Shown: positions 16,648 to 25,882 of the stretch, piece after piece
Layout of the letters: each line of letters begins with the position of its first letter
Position numbering within the stretch: the stretch's first letter is position 1
Assembly (NCBI RefSeq): GCF_900129615.1
Contig: NZ_FQWI01000003.1
Location: forward strand, 434,001 to 498,000
Reading direction: 5' to 3'
Source of the DNA: Pectobacterium carotovorum
GTDB taxonomy: Bacteria > Pseudomonadota > Gammaproteobacteria > Enterobacterales > Enterobacteriaceae
Length of the DNA stretch: 64,000 nt
Notes under the pieces: model-generated
Database searches by the model: none
Told to the model about the DNA's origin: nothing
What the model saw: the letters and a program-made list of their open reading frames with translations, nothing else
Made by a program: the position numbers and the translations under genes

Positions 16648-18111
16648 TCAGGATTTTTGGTACTGGCGGAAGCGCTGCTGCAACTGGCGGAGCTGGTCGA
16701 TGCGGGCGTCGTAACGCGCCTGTTCCAGACTCCCCAATTTGACCAGTGAACTCGCGTTGCTCAGTAACCGAATAGATTGATCGAGCTGACCACTGAGTGC
16801 CAGACTTTCCGCTCGTGCGGCCAGTTCTTCTGCCCGCTGTCCTTGTGCAGCAGCGGCTTGTGCCAGCAGATCCCAGCCGTTCGAATCGTCAGGGTGCGCG
16901 TAGGTGTAACGATACAGTATTTTGCTGGCGGCAGCGGGCTGTTTCCCTTCCACATAAGCATTCGCCAGATTGAGCTGAAGTACCGGATTCGCCTGCATTC
17001 CAGGCACGTTTTGTAAGCGGGCGATAGCCTGCGTCGCGCGGCTTTGTCCCAGATCGATATCCGTCATCATATCCAGAAACCACGGGTTTTCAGGCGCGCT
17101 GCTTAGCAGCGGTTGCAGCACATTACGTGCTTCATCGTACTTCTTCGCCTGATAAAGCTGAATCGCGCGGCCATACTTTGCGGCTAACTGCTCTCGCACG
17201 TTACCCTTTTCCCATTGCACCAGCAGATCGTCGCTCAGCGGACGCTCCGGTGAGCCATACATACCAAAGGTGCGTATTTTGGCGAACAGGAAATCCTGAG
17301 AGGACTGTACCGGCGTTGAGCGCATCTGGTTGGCGCGGTTGCGTGCATCGGACAGGCGGCTTTCCGGCAAGGGGTGAGTCAGCAACATTTCCGGCGGTCT
17401 GGACGCATAGCGTGATTGATCGGCCAGCTTTTGCAGGAAATTCGGCATGGCCTGTGGATCAAAGCCCGCGCGCTGCAACACCTGAATACCGATGCGGTCC
17501 GCTTCTTGTTCATTCGACTGTGTGAACGTAATCATGCCCTGCTGCGCACCCGCCAGCGTGCCGCTGAGCGCCGCCATCCCCAACTGCGGGTTGGCCATCG
17601 CCAGCAGAATAGAACCGAGCGCGCCGACCCAGGTAAGCGGGGCGCTACGCTGCTGTGATTCCATGCTACGTGCCAGATGACGCTGGGTAACGTGAGAGAT
17701 TTCATGCGCCATCACCGAGGCCAGCTCGCTTTCGCTATCGGCATAGCGGAAAAGCGCGGAATGCAGCACCACGTTGCCGCCGAAGAAGGCGAAGGCGTTG
17801 ATGTCATCATTACGGATCAGGTAAAAATGGAACGGCGTACGCACTGAATCAGCCTGTTTGACCAATCTGTTGCCGAGCTGGCTAATGTAATTGGACAGTA
17901 GCGGATCGTTGATAAGCGGCGCACCGGCTCGCAGCTGGCGGACGTAAAAATCGCCCATCGCCAGTTCCTGATTGATACTGAGCGTACCGCCTGCGGTGGT
18001 GCCGATATCCGGCAGCCGATCCTGCGTGTCGGCCTGAGCAGGAAGCAGGTTGCCAGCCAGTAATGTCCCAAACAGGACGGACATGACCGTTTTTCTTAAC
18101 CGAATAGACAT
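16648..18111 (-). CDS. bepA: Periplasmic metalloprotease/chaperone BepA
   Basis: An M48-family zinc protease that supports LptD and BAM assembly and degrades stalled outer-membrane proteins. With the ATG at 18111 it has 487 residues, the E. coli length; the TTG at 18132 is seven codons further upstream and lacks support. Order: signal peptide ([17 protein letters not shown]), catalytic HEISH (HExxH) in [12 protein letters not shown], the third ligand in NEQEADRIG, an HPLPESRL loop, then a TPR domain in the last 180 residues. Monocistronic or paired with yfgD. Gene order bcp-bepA-yfgD-hda follows the E. coli region without the hyf genes. Confidence 0.95.
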   Translation of the reverse strand: MSIRLRKTVMSVLFGTLLAGNLLPAQADTQDRLPDIGTTAGGTLSINQELAMGDFYVRQLRAGAPLINDPLLSNYISQLGNRLVKQADSVRTPFHFYLIRNDDINAFAFFGGNVVLHSALFRYADSESELASVMAHEISHVTQRHLARSMESQQRSAPLTWVGALGSILLAMANPQLGMAALSGTLAGAQQGMITFTQSNEQEADRIGIQVLQRAGFDPQAMPNFLQKLADQSRYASRPPEMLLTHPLPESRLSDARNRANQMRSTPVQSSQDFLFAKIRTFGMYGSPERPLSDDLLVQWEKGNVREQLAAKYGRAIQLYQAKKYDEARNVLQPLLSSAPENPWFLDMMTDIDLGQSRATQAIARLQNVPGMQANPVLQLNLANAYVEGKQPAAASKILYRYTYAHPDDSNGWDLLAQAAAAQGQRAEELAARAESLALSGQLDQSIRLLSNASSLVKLGSLEQARYDARIDQLRQLQQRFRQYQKS

Positions 18112-18231
18112 AACGGAAGATAACCTTATCAACAGCTAACGTGAAAACATTCTGCTGACTATCTTAGCCAGCGATGGCAGACAAAGAAATGCCCGAGCGG
18201 GAAAAACGTGGTGAAGAGAGAGAATGATAGG

Positions 18232-18260
18232 GAAAAACCGGCACGTATGACGGTGCCGGT
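18232..18260 (-). terminator. Terminator of bcp
   Basis: ACCGGCAC-8-base loop-GTGCCGGT forms a perfect stem. Read on the minus strand it is followed by TTTTTCCC, and it lies about 20 bp after the bcp stop. Confidence 0.85.
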
Positions 18261-18281
18261 GGAAAATCTGAAAGCGGTGAA

Positions 18282-18752
18282 TCAGGCGCTTTTCAGATAA
18301 TCAAGAACGATGTCGTGGTGGTTGCTGGTTTTGAAGTCGTCAAACACCTTCTCCACCTTGCCGTTTTCGTCGATCAGGAAACTGATGCGATGAATACCGT
18401 CATAGGTTTTCCCCATGAAGGTTTTTTCTCCCCAAACGCCAAATCCTTCTGAAACCTGATGATCCTCATCAGAAAGCAGCGTGAAATTTAAGACTTCTTT
18501 CTCGACGAAGCGGGACAGTTTTTCTGATTTGTCCGTGCTAATACCGAGAACTTCAACGCCATGTTTTTTCAAATCGTCCATGTTATCGCGCAGGCCGCAG
18601 GCCTGAACGGTGCATCCTGGCGTCATCGCTTTAGGGTAGAAATACACCAACACTTTCTGTCCCTGGAAGTCGGTTAAATTTACTTGTTCGCCATCTTGGT
18701 CGGGCAAGCTAAATTTCGGTGCAATATCACCGGCTTTCAGTGTGTTCATCAC
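18282..18752 (-). CDS. bcp: Thiol peroxidase Bcp (atypical peroxiredoxin Q)
   Basis: A 156-residue peroxiredoxin of the BCP/PrxQ class that reduces hydrogen and organic peroxides using thioredoxin. The peroxidatic and resolving cysteines are five residues apart in MTPGCTVQACGLRDN. The third cysteine of E. coli Bcp (HQVC) is serine here (HQVSEGFG), which should not affect the catalytic pair. Length matches E. coli. It lies 50 bp after gcvR on the same strand, the usual enterobacterial gcvR-bcp arrangement. Confidence 0.96.
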   Translation of the reverse strand: MMNTLKAGDIAPKFSLPDQDGEQVNLTDFQGQKVLVYFYPKAMTPGCTVQACGLRDNMDDLKKHGVEVLGISTDKSEKLSRFVEKEVLNFTLLSDEDHQVSEGFGVWGEKTFMGKTYDGIHRISFLIDENGKVEKVFDDFKTSNHHDIVLDYLKSA

Positions 18753-18802
18753 GACTCTCCGTCTTGTTTCTCTTCATGCTGTGGATATACCCATAATTTA
18801 TA

Positions 18803-19357
18803 CTATTGGGCATAGTTAACGACGCTAATACTGCCTTGTGCGTGCAATTCTGTACATAGCTGATGAAAGGCTGGCTCAATAATTAAGCTATCAAGCGTGG
18901 CAGAGCTGTGTGCGGCAATCTGAATATACAGCTGCGGCGGCTTGTCACCCTCGGCGGGCTGGGTTTTTGACACCAGCTCAGCAATGTTTAACTGGTGAGA
19001 ATCGAACAAATCGGTAAAACGCTCAATGATGTGAGGGGAGTCGGCAACGTCAACCTTCACCCAGACGGTTGAGGGCGTTGGCTGGCTGGCCTGTGACTCC
19101 GTTCGTTTCATCACGATCAGCAAATCCATCTCTGCGCCTTTCAGCGGCAGGGTCGATTCAATCAGCGTTATCGCGTTCCAACTGCCGGACAGCAGCATAA
19201 TGAAGGTGAACTCTTTGCCCAGCATGGCAAGACGGCTATCTTCGATGTTACAGCCACAGCTACTGACGTGGCGGGTAATCGCATTGACAATACCGGGACG
19301 ATCAACTCCCAGCGCGGTAATAACCAGATAGTGTTCTTGTGAGCTTGGCAACATCAT
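18803..19357 (-). CDS. gcvR: Glycine cleavage system transcriptional repressor GcvR
   Basis: Two tandem ACT domains (about residues 5-85 and 95-175) with ITALGVDRPGIVNAITRHVSSCGCNIEDSRLAMLG near the start; about 184 residues. In E. coli GcvR binds GcvA and, when glycine is scarce, turns it into a repressor of gcvTHP. The start is one of two adjacent ATGs (19357 or 19354) behind AGGAAGC; the frame open further upstream adds seven unlikely residues. Divergent from dapA, with the 70-bp tandem repeat in the space between. Confidence 0.93.
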   Translation of the reverse strand: MMLPSSQEHYLVITALGVDRPGIVNAITRHVSSCGCNIEDSRLAMLGKEFTFIMLLSGSWNAITLIESTLPLKGAEMDLLIVMKRTESQASQPTPSTVWVKVDVADSPHIIERFTDLFDSHQLNIAELVSKTQPAEGDKPPQLYIQIAAHSSATLDSLIIEPAFHQLCTELHAQGSISVVNYAQ

Positions 19358-19405
19358 GCTTCCTGTCTTTTTTCCCATTAATCACATGGTAAACATAAAA
19401 AATTG

Positions 19406-19560
19406 CCTGGAGCAATTTTTAACGCCGCTTGCGGCGGCCCGAAGGGCGGCGGGCAGGGATAGCCCGCCGTAAAAAACCTGGAGCAATTTTTAACGCCGCT
19501 TGCGGCGGCCCGAAGGGTGGCGGGCAGGGATAGCCGCCGTAAAAACCTGGAGCAATTTTA
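19406..19560 (+). repeat. Tandem 70-bp non-coding repeat between gcvR and dapA
   Basis: Two nearly identical units start at 19406 and 19477 (71 and 69 bp), followed by a 15-bp partial third at 19546. Each begins CCTGGAGCAATTTTTAACG and contains GCTTGCGGCGGCCCG, AGGG-GGCGGGCAGGGATAG and a CCGCCGT-A(n) end. The units differ by one substitution and two 1-bp deletions. This occupies the middle of the 367-bp gcvR-dapA gap; the rest should hold the two promoters, which I could not pin down. Confidence 0.9.
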
Positions 19561-19724
19561 GCTATCCTTGCCAGCCTATTTCCCCAAAACGTCAGAAGCA
19601 TTTTTAATTTCGTTTACTGCGTCATAAAAAAACCTGCGTCAGGCACCTACAACGCCCTTGTCCGCTTGCTTTTGCATAGAAGTCAAAAGTACCATGAAGC
19701 ACTTGTTTGTGGAGGGGATGGCCA

Positions 19725-20603
19725 ATGTTTACGGGAAGTATTGTTGCGCTAGTTACGCCGATGGACGCCAAAGGCGCCGTCGATCGGGCGAGCTTGAAAA
19801 AACTGATTGATTATCATGTCGCTAGCGGTACATCGGCGATTGTCTCTGTCGGCACAACGGGGGAATCCGCCACGCTGAGCCACGACGAGCATGGCGATGT
19901 CGTGCTGCTGACGCTGGAACTGAGCGACGGACGTATTCCTGTCATCGCTGGAACCGGTGCGAATGCTACCGCTGAAGGCGTTTCACTGACCAAACGCTTT
20001 CATGGCACAGGCGTTGTTGGCTGCCTGACGGTCACACCGTACTATAATAAACCGACGCAGGAAGGCCTGTACCAGCACTTCAAAGCGATTGCCGAGCATA
20101 CCGATCTGCCGCAAATCCTGTATAACGTACCTTCCCGCACCGGCTGTGACATGCTGCCGGAAACCGTTGCCCGTTTGTCCGAAGTGAAAAATATTGTCGC
20201 AATTAAAGAAGCGACGGGGAACTTAAGTCGGGTAAGCCAGATCCAAGAGCTGGTTAGTGAAGACTTCATTTTGCTGAGCGGCGATGACGCCAGCGGTCTG
20301 GACTTTATGCAACTCGGCGGTAAAGGTGTGATTTCCGTAACGGCGAACATTGCTGCGCGTGAAATGGCGGAACTTTGCAAGCTGGCGGCGCAGGGCAATT
20401 TTGTCGAAGCGCGCCGTTTAAATCAGCGCCTGATGCCACTGCATCAGAAATTATTTGTTGAACCCAATCCTATTCCGGTGAAGTGGGCCTGTAAGGAATT
20501 GGGACTCATGGCGACCGATAGGCTGCGCCTGCCGATGACACCGCTGACCGATTCCGGTCGCACGGTGATGGGGCAAGCACTTAAGCAAGCGGGTTTGCTG
20601 TAA
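19725..20603 (+). CDS. dapA: 4-hydroxy-tetrahydrodipicolinate synthase DapA
   Basis: The 292-residue TIM-barrel enzyme condenses pyruvate with aspartate semialdehyde, the first step committed to lysine and meso-[14 protein letters not shown] is the family signature; YNVPSRTG holds the catalytic Tyr and IKEATGN the Schiff-base lysine. I start at [14 protein letters not shown] (19725), giving the E. coli length; the six upstream codons are excluded. The GGAGGGG ribosome site lies 8-10 bp ahead. Followed after 16 bp by bamC, the usual operon. Confidence 0.97.
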   Translation: MFTGSIVALVTPMDAKGAVDRASLKKLIDYHVASGTSAIVSVGTTGESATLSHDEHGDVVLLTLELSDGRIPVIAGTGANATAEGVSLTKRFHGTGVVGCLTVTPYYNKPTQEGLYQHFKAIAEHTDLPQILYNVPSRTGCDMLPETVARLSEVKNIVAIKEATGNLSRVSQIQELVSEDFILLSGDDASGLDFMQLGGKGVISVTANIAAREMAELCKLAAQGNFVEARRLNQRLMPLHQKLFVEPNPIPVKWACKELGLMATDRLRLPMTPLTDSGRTVMGQALKQAGLL

Positions 20604-20619
20604 TCGTTAGGGAGATTTA

Positions 20620-21657
20620 ATGAGTTATTCATTACAAAAGTCGATGGTGGCGAAAGTTGTTGGCATATCACTCGTGATGTTGCTTGCGGCTTGTTCCAGC
20701 GATCAGCGCTATAAACGTCAGGTCAGTGGCGATGAATCCTATCTGAAGGCACCGGCGCTGCACGCGCTGAATACGCCTGCCGGGATGATTTTACCGGTGC
20801 AGAACGGGGATTATGATATACCGCCAGTTACCCTGAATGGTGCGGTCGGCAAGGAGCTGGATATTCGTCCTCCTGTGCAGCCATTGGCTTTGTTGAATGG
20901 TTCCCGCACCCAGATCTCAGGAGATACGGCCACGCTGTTGTTAGAAAACAGCGCGCAAAACAGCCAGCTCTGGTCTCAGGTTATCCGCGTGCTGCAAGAC
21001 AAAGCGTTTACCATTGCCAGCCGTCAGGATGCCAGCCAAACGCTGACAACCGACTGGATTTCATGGCCGCGTGAAGATGAAGACGTCCCGTATCAAGGGC
21101 GTTATCAGATTTCCGTGCAGCAACAGGGGTATCAGGTCGCACTGGTTGTGAAACTGCTGGGATTACAGCTGAACGGTCAGCCAGTGACGACGGGCGATCA
21201 GGCTCAGCGCTACACGGGTCTGATGCTGAATGCGCTTAGCAATGGTCTGGATTCTCAGGCAACCGCACGCGAAAACGCACTGGCAAACCGCACCATCGGT
21301 TCGCTGGATGTGCAGAGCGGGGCGGATGATACAGGCTTGCCACTGCTGATTGTGCGCGGCCCGTATACCGTTGTGTGGGATCGTCTGCCTGTCGCATTGG
21401 ACAAGATCGGCATGAAGGTTAACGATCGCAGCCGTCCGCAGGGTTCTGTCTCCGTGACGTATCGTGCGCCGAGCGGCGGAACCTGGGATGATCTGGGCGC
21501 GAAAAATCCTGAACTGCCTAACGGTGATTACAAATTGCAGGTCGGCGATTTAGACAACCGCAGCAGTCTGCAATTTATCGACTCCAAAGGGCATACGCTA
21601 ACCCAGTCTCAGAATGATGCACTGGTGGCCGTATTCCAGGCGGCGTTCAGTAAATAA
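20620..21657 (+). CDS. bamC: Outer-membrane assembly lipoprotein BamC
   Basis: A 345-residue lipoprotein of the BAM complex. The signal peptide ends in the lipobox LLAACSS (Cys about 25). An unstructured N-terminal segment ([13 protein letters not shown]...PAGMILPV) that contacts BamD is followed by two helix-grip domains; the second ends [18 protein letters not shown] exactly as in E. coli. Good GGGAG site upstream. Lies in dapA-bamC, ended by a terminator before purC. Confidence 0.96.
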   Translation: MSYSLQKSMVAKVVGISLVMLLAACSSDQRYKRQVSGDESYLKAPALHALNTPAGMILPVQNGDYDIPPVTLNGAVGKELDIRPPVQPLALLNGSRTQISGDTATLLLENSAQNSQLWSQVIRVLQDKAFTIASRQDASQTLTTDWISWPREDEDVPYQGRYQISVQQQGYQVALVVKLLGLQLNGQPVTTGDQAQRYTGLMLNALSNGLDSQATARENALANRTIGSLDVQSGADDTGLPLLIVRGPYTVVWDRLPVALDKIGMKVNDRSRPQGSVSVTYRAPSGGTWDDLGAKNPELPNGDYKLQVGDLDNRSSLQFIDSKGHTLTQSQNDALVAVFQAAFSK

Positions 21658-21666
21658 CGCATAAAC

Positions 21667-21695
21667 CAAGGGTCGGATTATCCGGCCCTTCTTCA
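21667..21695 (+). terminator. Terminator of dapA-bamC
   Basis: AAGGGTCGGA pairs with TCCGGCCCTT (one G-T pair) around a 3-base loop and is followed by CTTCATT, 10 bp after the bamC stop. Confidence 0.8.
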
Positions 21696-21729
21696 TTCAA
21701 CAATCTCTACCCGAATTGACGGGCGCTAT

Positions 21730-21745
21730 CGGCAACCGTTCGGGG
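21730..21745. promoter_or_regulatory. Possible degenerate PurR operator upstream of purC
   Basis: CGGCAACCGTTCGGGG matches the PurR core GCAANCGNTTNC with two mismatches, 56 bp before purC. E. coli purC is PurR-controlled, so position and function fit, but the match is imperfect. Confidence 0.4.
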
Positions 21746-21800
21746 AAGCGTTAAATATCGGGTCGTACTTGTTGACCCTCACTGTGTGGAGTAATTAAAG

Positions 21801-22514
21801 ATGCAAAAGCTAGCTGAGCTGTATCGTGGAAAGGCGAAAACCGTCTACACCACCGAAGATCCCGATCTACTGGTGCTGGAGTTCCGCAATGATACATCAG
21901 CAGGAGACGGTGCACGCATTGAACAGTTTGACCGTAAAGGGATGGTGAATAACAAATTCAACCATTTCATCATGAGCAAACTGGAAGAAGCTGGAATCCC
22001 AACTCAAATGGTGAGCCTGCTGTCTGACAATGAAGTGCTGGTGAAAAAGCTGGAGATGGTGCCGGTCGAGTGTGTCGTGCGCAACCGCGCGGCGGGATCG
22101 CTGGTAAAACGTCTGGGTATTGAAGAAGGCATCGAGCTGAACCCGCCGTTGTTCGATCTGTTCCTGAAAAACGATGAGATGCATGACCCGATGGTGAACG
22201 AATCTTACTGCAAGACGTTCGGCTGGGTGAATGAAGAGAATCTGGCTCGCATGAAAGAGCTGAGCTACAAGGCGAACGACGTGCTGAGCAAACTGTTTGG
22301 CGACGCCGGGCTGATTCTGGTCGATTTCAAGCTGGAGTTTGGTCTGTTCAAAGGTGAAGTCGTGCTGGGTGATGAATTTTCACCAGACGGTAGCCGCTTG
22401 TGGGACAAAGAAACGCTGAACAAAATGGATAAAGACCGTTTCCGTCAGAGCCTTGGTGGCTTGATTGAAGCGTATGAAGAAGTTGCGCACCGTATCGGCG
22501 TAAAATTAGACTAA
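21801..22514 (+). CDS. purC: SAICAR synthase PurC
   Basis: The 237-residue ligase joins CAIR and aspartate with ATP (step 8 of purine synthesis). It starts [31 protein letters not shown] and [10 protein letters not shown], both PurC signatures, follow, with [11 protein letters not shown] near the C-terminus. Identical in length to E. coli PurC. Strong GGAG site at the start. Single-gene unit between terminators. Confidence 0.97.
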   Translation: MQKLAELYRGKAKTVYTTEDPDLLVLEFRNDTSAGDGARIEQFDRKGMVNNKFNHFIMSKLEEAGIPTQMVSLLSDNEVLVKKLEMVPVECVVRNRAAGSLVKRLGIEEGIELNPPLFDLFLKNDEMHDPMVNESYCKTFGWVNEENLARMKELSYKANDVLSKLFGDAGLILVDFKLEFGLFKGEVVLGDEFSPDGSRLWDKETLNKMDKDRFRQSLGGLIEAYEEVAHRIGVKLD

Positions 22515-22516
22515 CT

Positions 22517-22532
22517 GCGCAATCGTTTACGT
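22517..22532. promoter_or_regulatory. PurR-like palindrome just after the purC stop
   Basis: GCGCAATCGTTTACGT fits every fixed position of the PurR core GCAANCGNTTNC, yet it lies 3 bp after the purC coding end and 200 bp before the next start. Either a real auxiliary operator or chance. Confidence 0.4.
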
Positions 22533-22575
22533 TCAGGTCGCCGGCTGGCGATAGGCTGACGGCCTGAATCTTTTA
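22532..22575 (+). terminator. Terminator of purC
   Basis: TTCAGGTCGCCGGCT pairs with AGGCTGACGGCCTGAA (several G-T pairs and small mismatches), then TCTTTTA. Confidence 0.7.
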
Positions 22576-22733
22576 CCTATTTTCCTCTCGAAAAGCTGCC
22601 TTTATCTTCTCGTCTCTGTCTGAATGATTTGCTGACTTACCCCTTATTTCGACTCCTGCCCCTGACCCCGATTAATGCTATCATCGCGGTTTGCTTAACG
22701 CGCAACCCGACGACTTTCGACAGACTCACATCC

Positions 22734-23186
22734 ATGGCTTACTTCGATCCGACATTGTTAATTCTGCTCGTCCTGGCGGGGCTGGGTATCATCAGCCACA
22801 ACATGACCGTCACGCTGGCGATTCTGGTTTTGCTGGCGATACGTATCACGCCTTTGAATAGCTATTTTCCGTGGGTAGAAAAATACGGCCTGAGCATCGG
22901 TATCGTCATTCTGACGATTGGCGTGATGGCACCGATTGCCAGCGGAAAAATTACCGCCAGTGAAGTAATGCATTCCTTCCTGCACTGGAAATCCCTGCTG
23001 GCGATCCTCATTGGTGTTGTCGTGTCCTGGCTTGGCGGACGCGGCGTGTCGCTGATGAGCAACCAGCCCTCCGTTGTGGCCGGGCTGCTGGTGGGGACGG
23101 TCATGGGCGTGGCGCTGTTTCGCGGCGTTCCGGTTGGTCCGCTGATCGCCGCAGGGCTGCTTTCTCTGCTGATTGGCAAGACCTGA
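22734..23186 (+). CDS. yeaL: UPF0756 (DUF441) inner-membrane protein, YeaL-like
   Basis: A 150-residue protein with four to five hydrophobic segments, HFLHWKSL-type loop ([12 protein letters not shown]), and the conserved [13 protein letters not shown] and [27 protein letters not shown] end. It belongs to the family of E. coli YeaL, whose function is unknown. Start at ATG 22734 (MAYFDPTLL), matching the family length of about 148; the frame open upstream is not conserved. It sits between purC and tmcA, a place where E. coli has no yeaL, so this is the same family in a different neighbourhood. Confidence 0.85.
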   Translation: MAYFDPTLLILLVLAGLGIISHNMTVTLAILVLLAIRITPLNSYFPWVEKYGLSIGIVILTIGVMAPIASGKITASEVMHSFLHWKSLLAILIGVVVSWLGGRGVSLMSNQPSVVAGLLVGTVMGVALFRGVPVGPLIAAGLLSLLIGKT

Positions 23187-23200
23187 TTGATTCGGCGCGT

Positions 23201-25246
23201 GTGATGATGTTGCGTGATTTTCTCCACAGCCAATGCCAGCAGCAGCGCTATGGCGTCCGGCGATTGCTGGTGCTGAGCGGTAAAGTGAACTGGTGTGAAG
23301 AGCAGGCGCTGGCGCTCAGTGGCCAATTGTCCGGCGACTGGCTGTGGGTTAGCGAACACGCGCCTGATTCCGTTACCTCATTGCCAGCCAGTCGAGTGCG
23401 GACGCTGCTGGGGCGGGAGTTTCTTCACGCGGTGTTTGATGCACGTAGCGGCGTGGATGTCGAAGCGCTGGCGATGCTGTCAGGCACGCTACAGGCCGGT
23501 AGCTGGCTGATTATGCTGGTGCCGTCGTGGCAGGGATGGCCGACACAGCCGGATCAAGACAGCCTGCGCTGGAGTGAACAAGAACAGCCGATTGCTACCC
23601 CGCACTTTATCCAACATTTTCAGCGCCAGCTGTTAGCCGATGAGGATGTCGTTCTCTGGCAGCAGGATCAGGCATTCGTGATTCGGCCACTGGCCGCGCG
23701 TTCGGACTGGCAGCCAGCTAGCGGTGAACCGACCGCGCAACAGCAGCATATTCTGCACGAACTGAATGCCGCTGAGTCCGGCGTATTGGTGATTACCGCC
23801 CCGCGCGGACGAGGGAAATCGGCGCTGGCGGGAATGCTGACGCAGCGGAGTCGTGCAGCCTGCTGGATCACTGCACCTTCCCGCGCGGCGGCGGATATCC
23901 TGCAACAGCACGCGCGTGCCGATGTGCCATTCTGGGCACCGGATGCGCTGCTGGAACACTGCCGCCTTCATGGTGCACCCAATGTCGACTGGTTGTTAAT
24001 TGATGAAGCGGCGGCGATCCCGTCTTCCGTGCTCTCCGCGTTGTTACCGTATTTTTCCCGCATTCTGATGACCACGACGGTGCAAGGGTATGAAGGGACC
24101 GGACGGGGATTTCTTCTCAAATTTTGTGCGACGCTGCCGCAGTGGCGGGCATTTACGCTGGACGAACCTTTGCGCTGGGCCGTTAACGATCCGCTGGAGC
24201 GGGTGTTGGATCAGGCACTGCTGTTTAGCGAACCCGAAGCGTTTCATTCCCCGCAGCCGTCCGATCGACCTACGGTGGAAAGTCGAATCGAACGCGCTGA
24301 CGACTGGCTGGCACATCCTGACCGCCTGAAGTGGTGCTACGCGCTCTTGTGCAGCGCGCATTACCGTACCTCGCCGCTGGATCTGCGCCGCCTGATGGAT
24401 GCGCCGGGCATGCATATTGCCAGCGCACAGATGGCGGGCGAGATTGGTGGCGTGCTGTGGTTAGTAGAGGAAGGCGGACTGTCTGCCTCACTGGCGCATG
24501 AGGTGTGGGCTGGACGGCGACGCCCACGCGGTAATCTGGTGGCGCAGTCGCTGGCGGCACACGCCGGGCTATGGTATGCACCAACGCTACGTGCTCGCCG
24601 CGTGAGCCGGATTGCGGTGGCATCGTCATATCGCCGACAGGGGATTGGTCGCGCGTTAATTGCTGAACAGATGTGTGAGGCACAGCGACAGGCGCTGGAT
24701 TACCTGTCGGTTAGCTTCGGCTATCAGCCAGAGCTGTGGGCATTCTGGCAGTCGTGTGGGTTTCAACTGGTGCGTATCGGTAGCCATCTTGAAGCCAGCA
24801 GCGGCTGTTACAGTGCGATGGCGATACTGCCGCTGAGTGAAGCGGGACATAGACTGGCGGAGCAGGGAAGCCGGCAATTGGCGCGTGACTGGTATTGGTT
24901 ACAGCGCCTGATTCCGCTTAACCTCGCGCTGCCGCAGACAGGAAATACTGAGCTGGATGAAGACGACTGGCGTGAACTGGCGGGGTTTGCGTTTGCGCAT
25001 CGGCCGATAGAGGCCAGCTTCGCTGCGATTTGCCGTCTGTTGAGTCACACCACTTTGCTGCTGCCTGCGCTATGCCTGCTGGCGGAAAAACCGGGTGAAA
25101 GCGAGCAGATAGCCACGACGCTGGGGCTGACTGGTAAAAAAGCGCTCCTGAAACGCTGGCGTGAAGAGACCGCTGCTGCGCTGGTCGATCTCGATGTGCA
25201 ACGCAGTGAGCGCTGGCGAAGAACCGTCGTATTCGGTGACTCTTGA
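23201..25246 (+). CDS. tmcA: tRNA(Met) cytidine acetyltransferase TmcA
   Basis: A 681-residue enzyme that makes N4-acetylcytidine at the elongator tRNA-Met wobble base using acetyl-CoA and ATP. Domain order: N-terminal DUF1726-like region (1-170); RNA-helicase-like ATPase with Walker A GRGKS (203-207), LLIDEAAAIP and TTVQGYEGTGRGF; GNAT domain with SRIAVASSYRRQGIGRALI; C-terminal tRNA-binding region. Possible starts are GTG 23201 and ATGs at 23204 and 23207; none has a strong ribosome site. It begins 14 bp after the YeaL-like gene and is likely translated with it. In E. coli its neighbour is ypfH, which here lies 17 kb away. Confidence 0.94.
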   Translation: MMMLRDFLHSQCQQQRYGVRRLLVLSGKVNWCEEQALALSGQLSGDWLWVSEHAPDSVTSLPASRVRTLLGREFLHAVFDARSGVDVEALAMLSGTLQAGSWLIMLVPSWQGWPTQPDQDSLRWSEQEQPIATPHFIQHFQRQLLADEDVVLWQQDQAFVIRPLAARSDWQPASGEPTAQQQHILHELNAAESGVLVITAPRGRGKSALAGMLTQRSRAACWITAPSRAAADILQQHARADVPFWAPDALLEHCRLHGAPNVDWLLIDEAAAIPSSVLSALLPYFSRILMTTTVQGYEGTGRGFLLKFCATLPQWRAFTLDEPLRWAVNDPLERVLDQALLFSEPEAFHSPQPSDRPTVESRIERADDWLAHPDRLKWCYALLCSAHYRTSPLDLRRLMDAPGMHIASAQMAGEIGGVLWLVEEGGLSASLAHEVWAGRRRPRGNLVAQSLAAHAGLWYAPTLRARRVSRIAVASSYRRQGIGRALIAEQMCEAQRQALDYLSVSFGYQPELWAFWQSCGFQLVRIGSHLEASSGCYSAMAILPLSEAGHRLAEQGSRQLARDWYWLQRLIPLNLALPQTGNTELDEDDWRELAGFAFAHRPIEASFAAICRLLSHTTLLLPALCLLAEKPGESEQIATTLGLTGKKALLKRWREETAAALVDLDVQRSERWRRTVVFGDS

Positions 25247-25320
25247 CGAGTATTGCGTGATTGAAGGCGACAGAACTCGCAAATCGTACAGGTACGTCGA
25301 ATATAGGAAGATGAAGTGGA

Positions 25321-25692
25321 TTACTGCGTCTCTAGTAGCCGGAAAATCAGCGGCGCTTTCCCCTGTTCATCAGAGTAGTCGGCAATTAACGTGAGGTCAG
25401 TTTTCCTCTCTCCAGACCAGAGCTGACACTCGACTCTTTTTCGCGGAGCATCGGCGTCAATGTCGTAACGGTACAGGGGAATTCTGCCCGTTTTATCGGG
25501 TGTAAAGGCAACGTCGAAAGGCGGAAGCGTCAAATCTGCAACAGGTTCTCCCGAGCTATCCAGCTCTTCAAGAATCTCTTCGTAGATAGCAGGGCTCACG
25601 CCAAAATTGAGTAGCGCTGCGGGATCGCTATGCTGGATGCCCCCCAACAGATCGCCCGCGAGCCGATAAATTTCATCTCTGTCACGTGTCAT
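25321..25692 (-). CDS. Hypothetical acidic 123-residue protein
   Basis: I do not recognise this family. The protein is soluble-looking, with no signal peptide or membrane segment, and is acidic. An N-terminal helical part (DEIYRLAGDLLGGI, EEILEELDSSGE) is followed by a beta-rich second half (LPPFDVAF, PLYRYDID, ECQLWSGERKTDLTLIADY, PLIFRLLE). That layout is common in small immunity or adaptor proteins, but nothing nearby supports such a role. It lies convergent to tmcA at the edge of the lineage-specific block. Codon use looks ordinary. The start is the ATG at 25692. Confidence 0.6.
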   Translation of the reverse strand: MTRDRDEIYRLAGDLLGGIQHSDPAALLNFGVSPAIYEEILEELDSSGEPVADLTLPPFDVAFTPDKTGRIPLYRYDIDADAPRKRVECQLWSGERKTDLTLIADYSDEQGKAPLIFRLLETQ

Positions 25693-25850
25693 CTCTCATC
25701 GCCTTATTCTTCCCAAACGGTCCGACTCTACTCATCGGGTACGAGTGGTGAATTTTATCAGGCTCTGCCTGTTATCGCTTGAGGTTCTGTTGGAAAGCGC
25801 TCTTGAAGTGCTGGCGAGAATGGGGGGCTTTCTGTTTGGTCGGCGGAGGA

Positions 25851-25872
25851 TGCGCCTCATCCGTGAGGCGCA
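25851..25872 (-). terminator. Hairpin after the thioredoxin-domain gene
   Basis: A perfect 9-bp stem TGCGCCTCA/TGAGGCGCA with a tetraloop lies 11 bp after the stop at 25883. No T run follows, so terminator strength is unsure. Confidence 0.6.
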
Positions 25873-25882
25873 GATTACGGTA

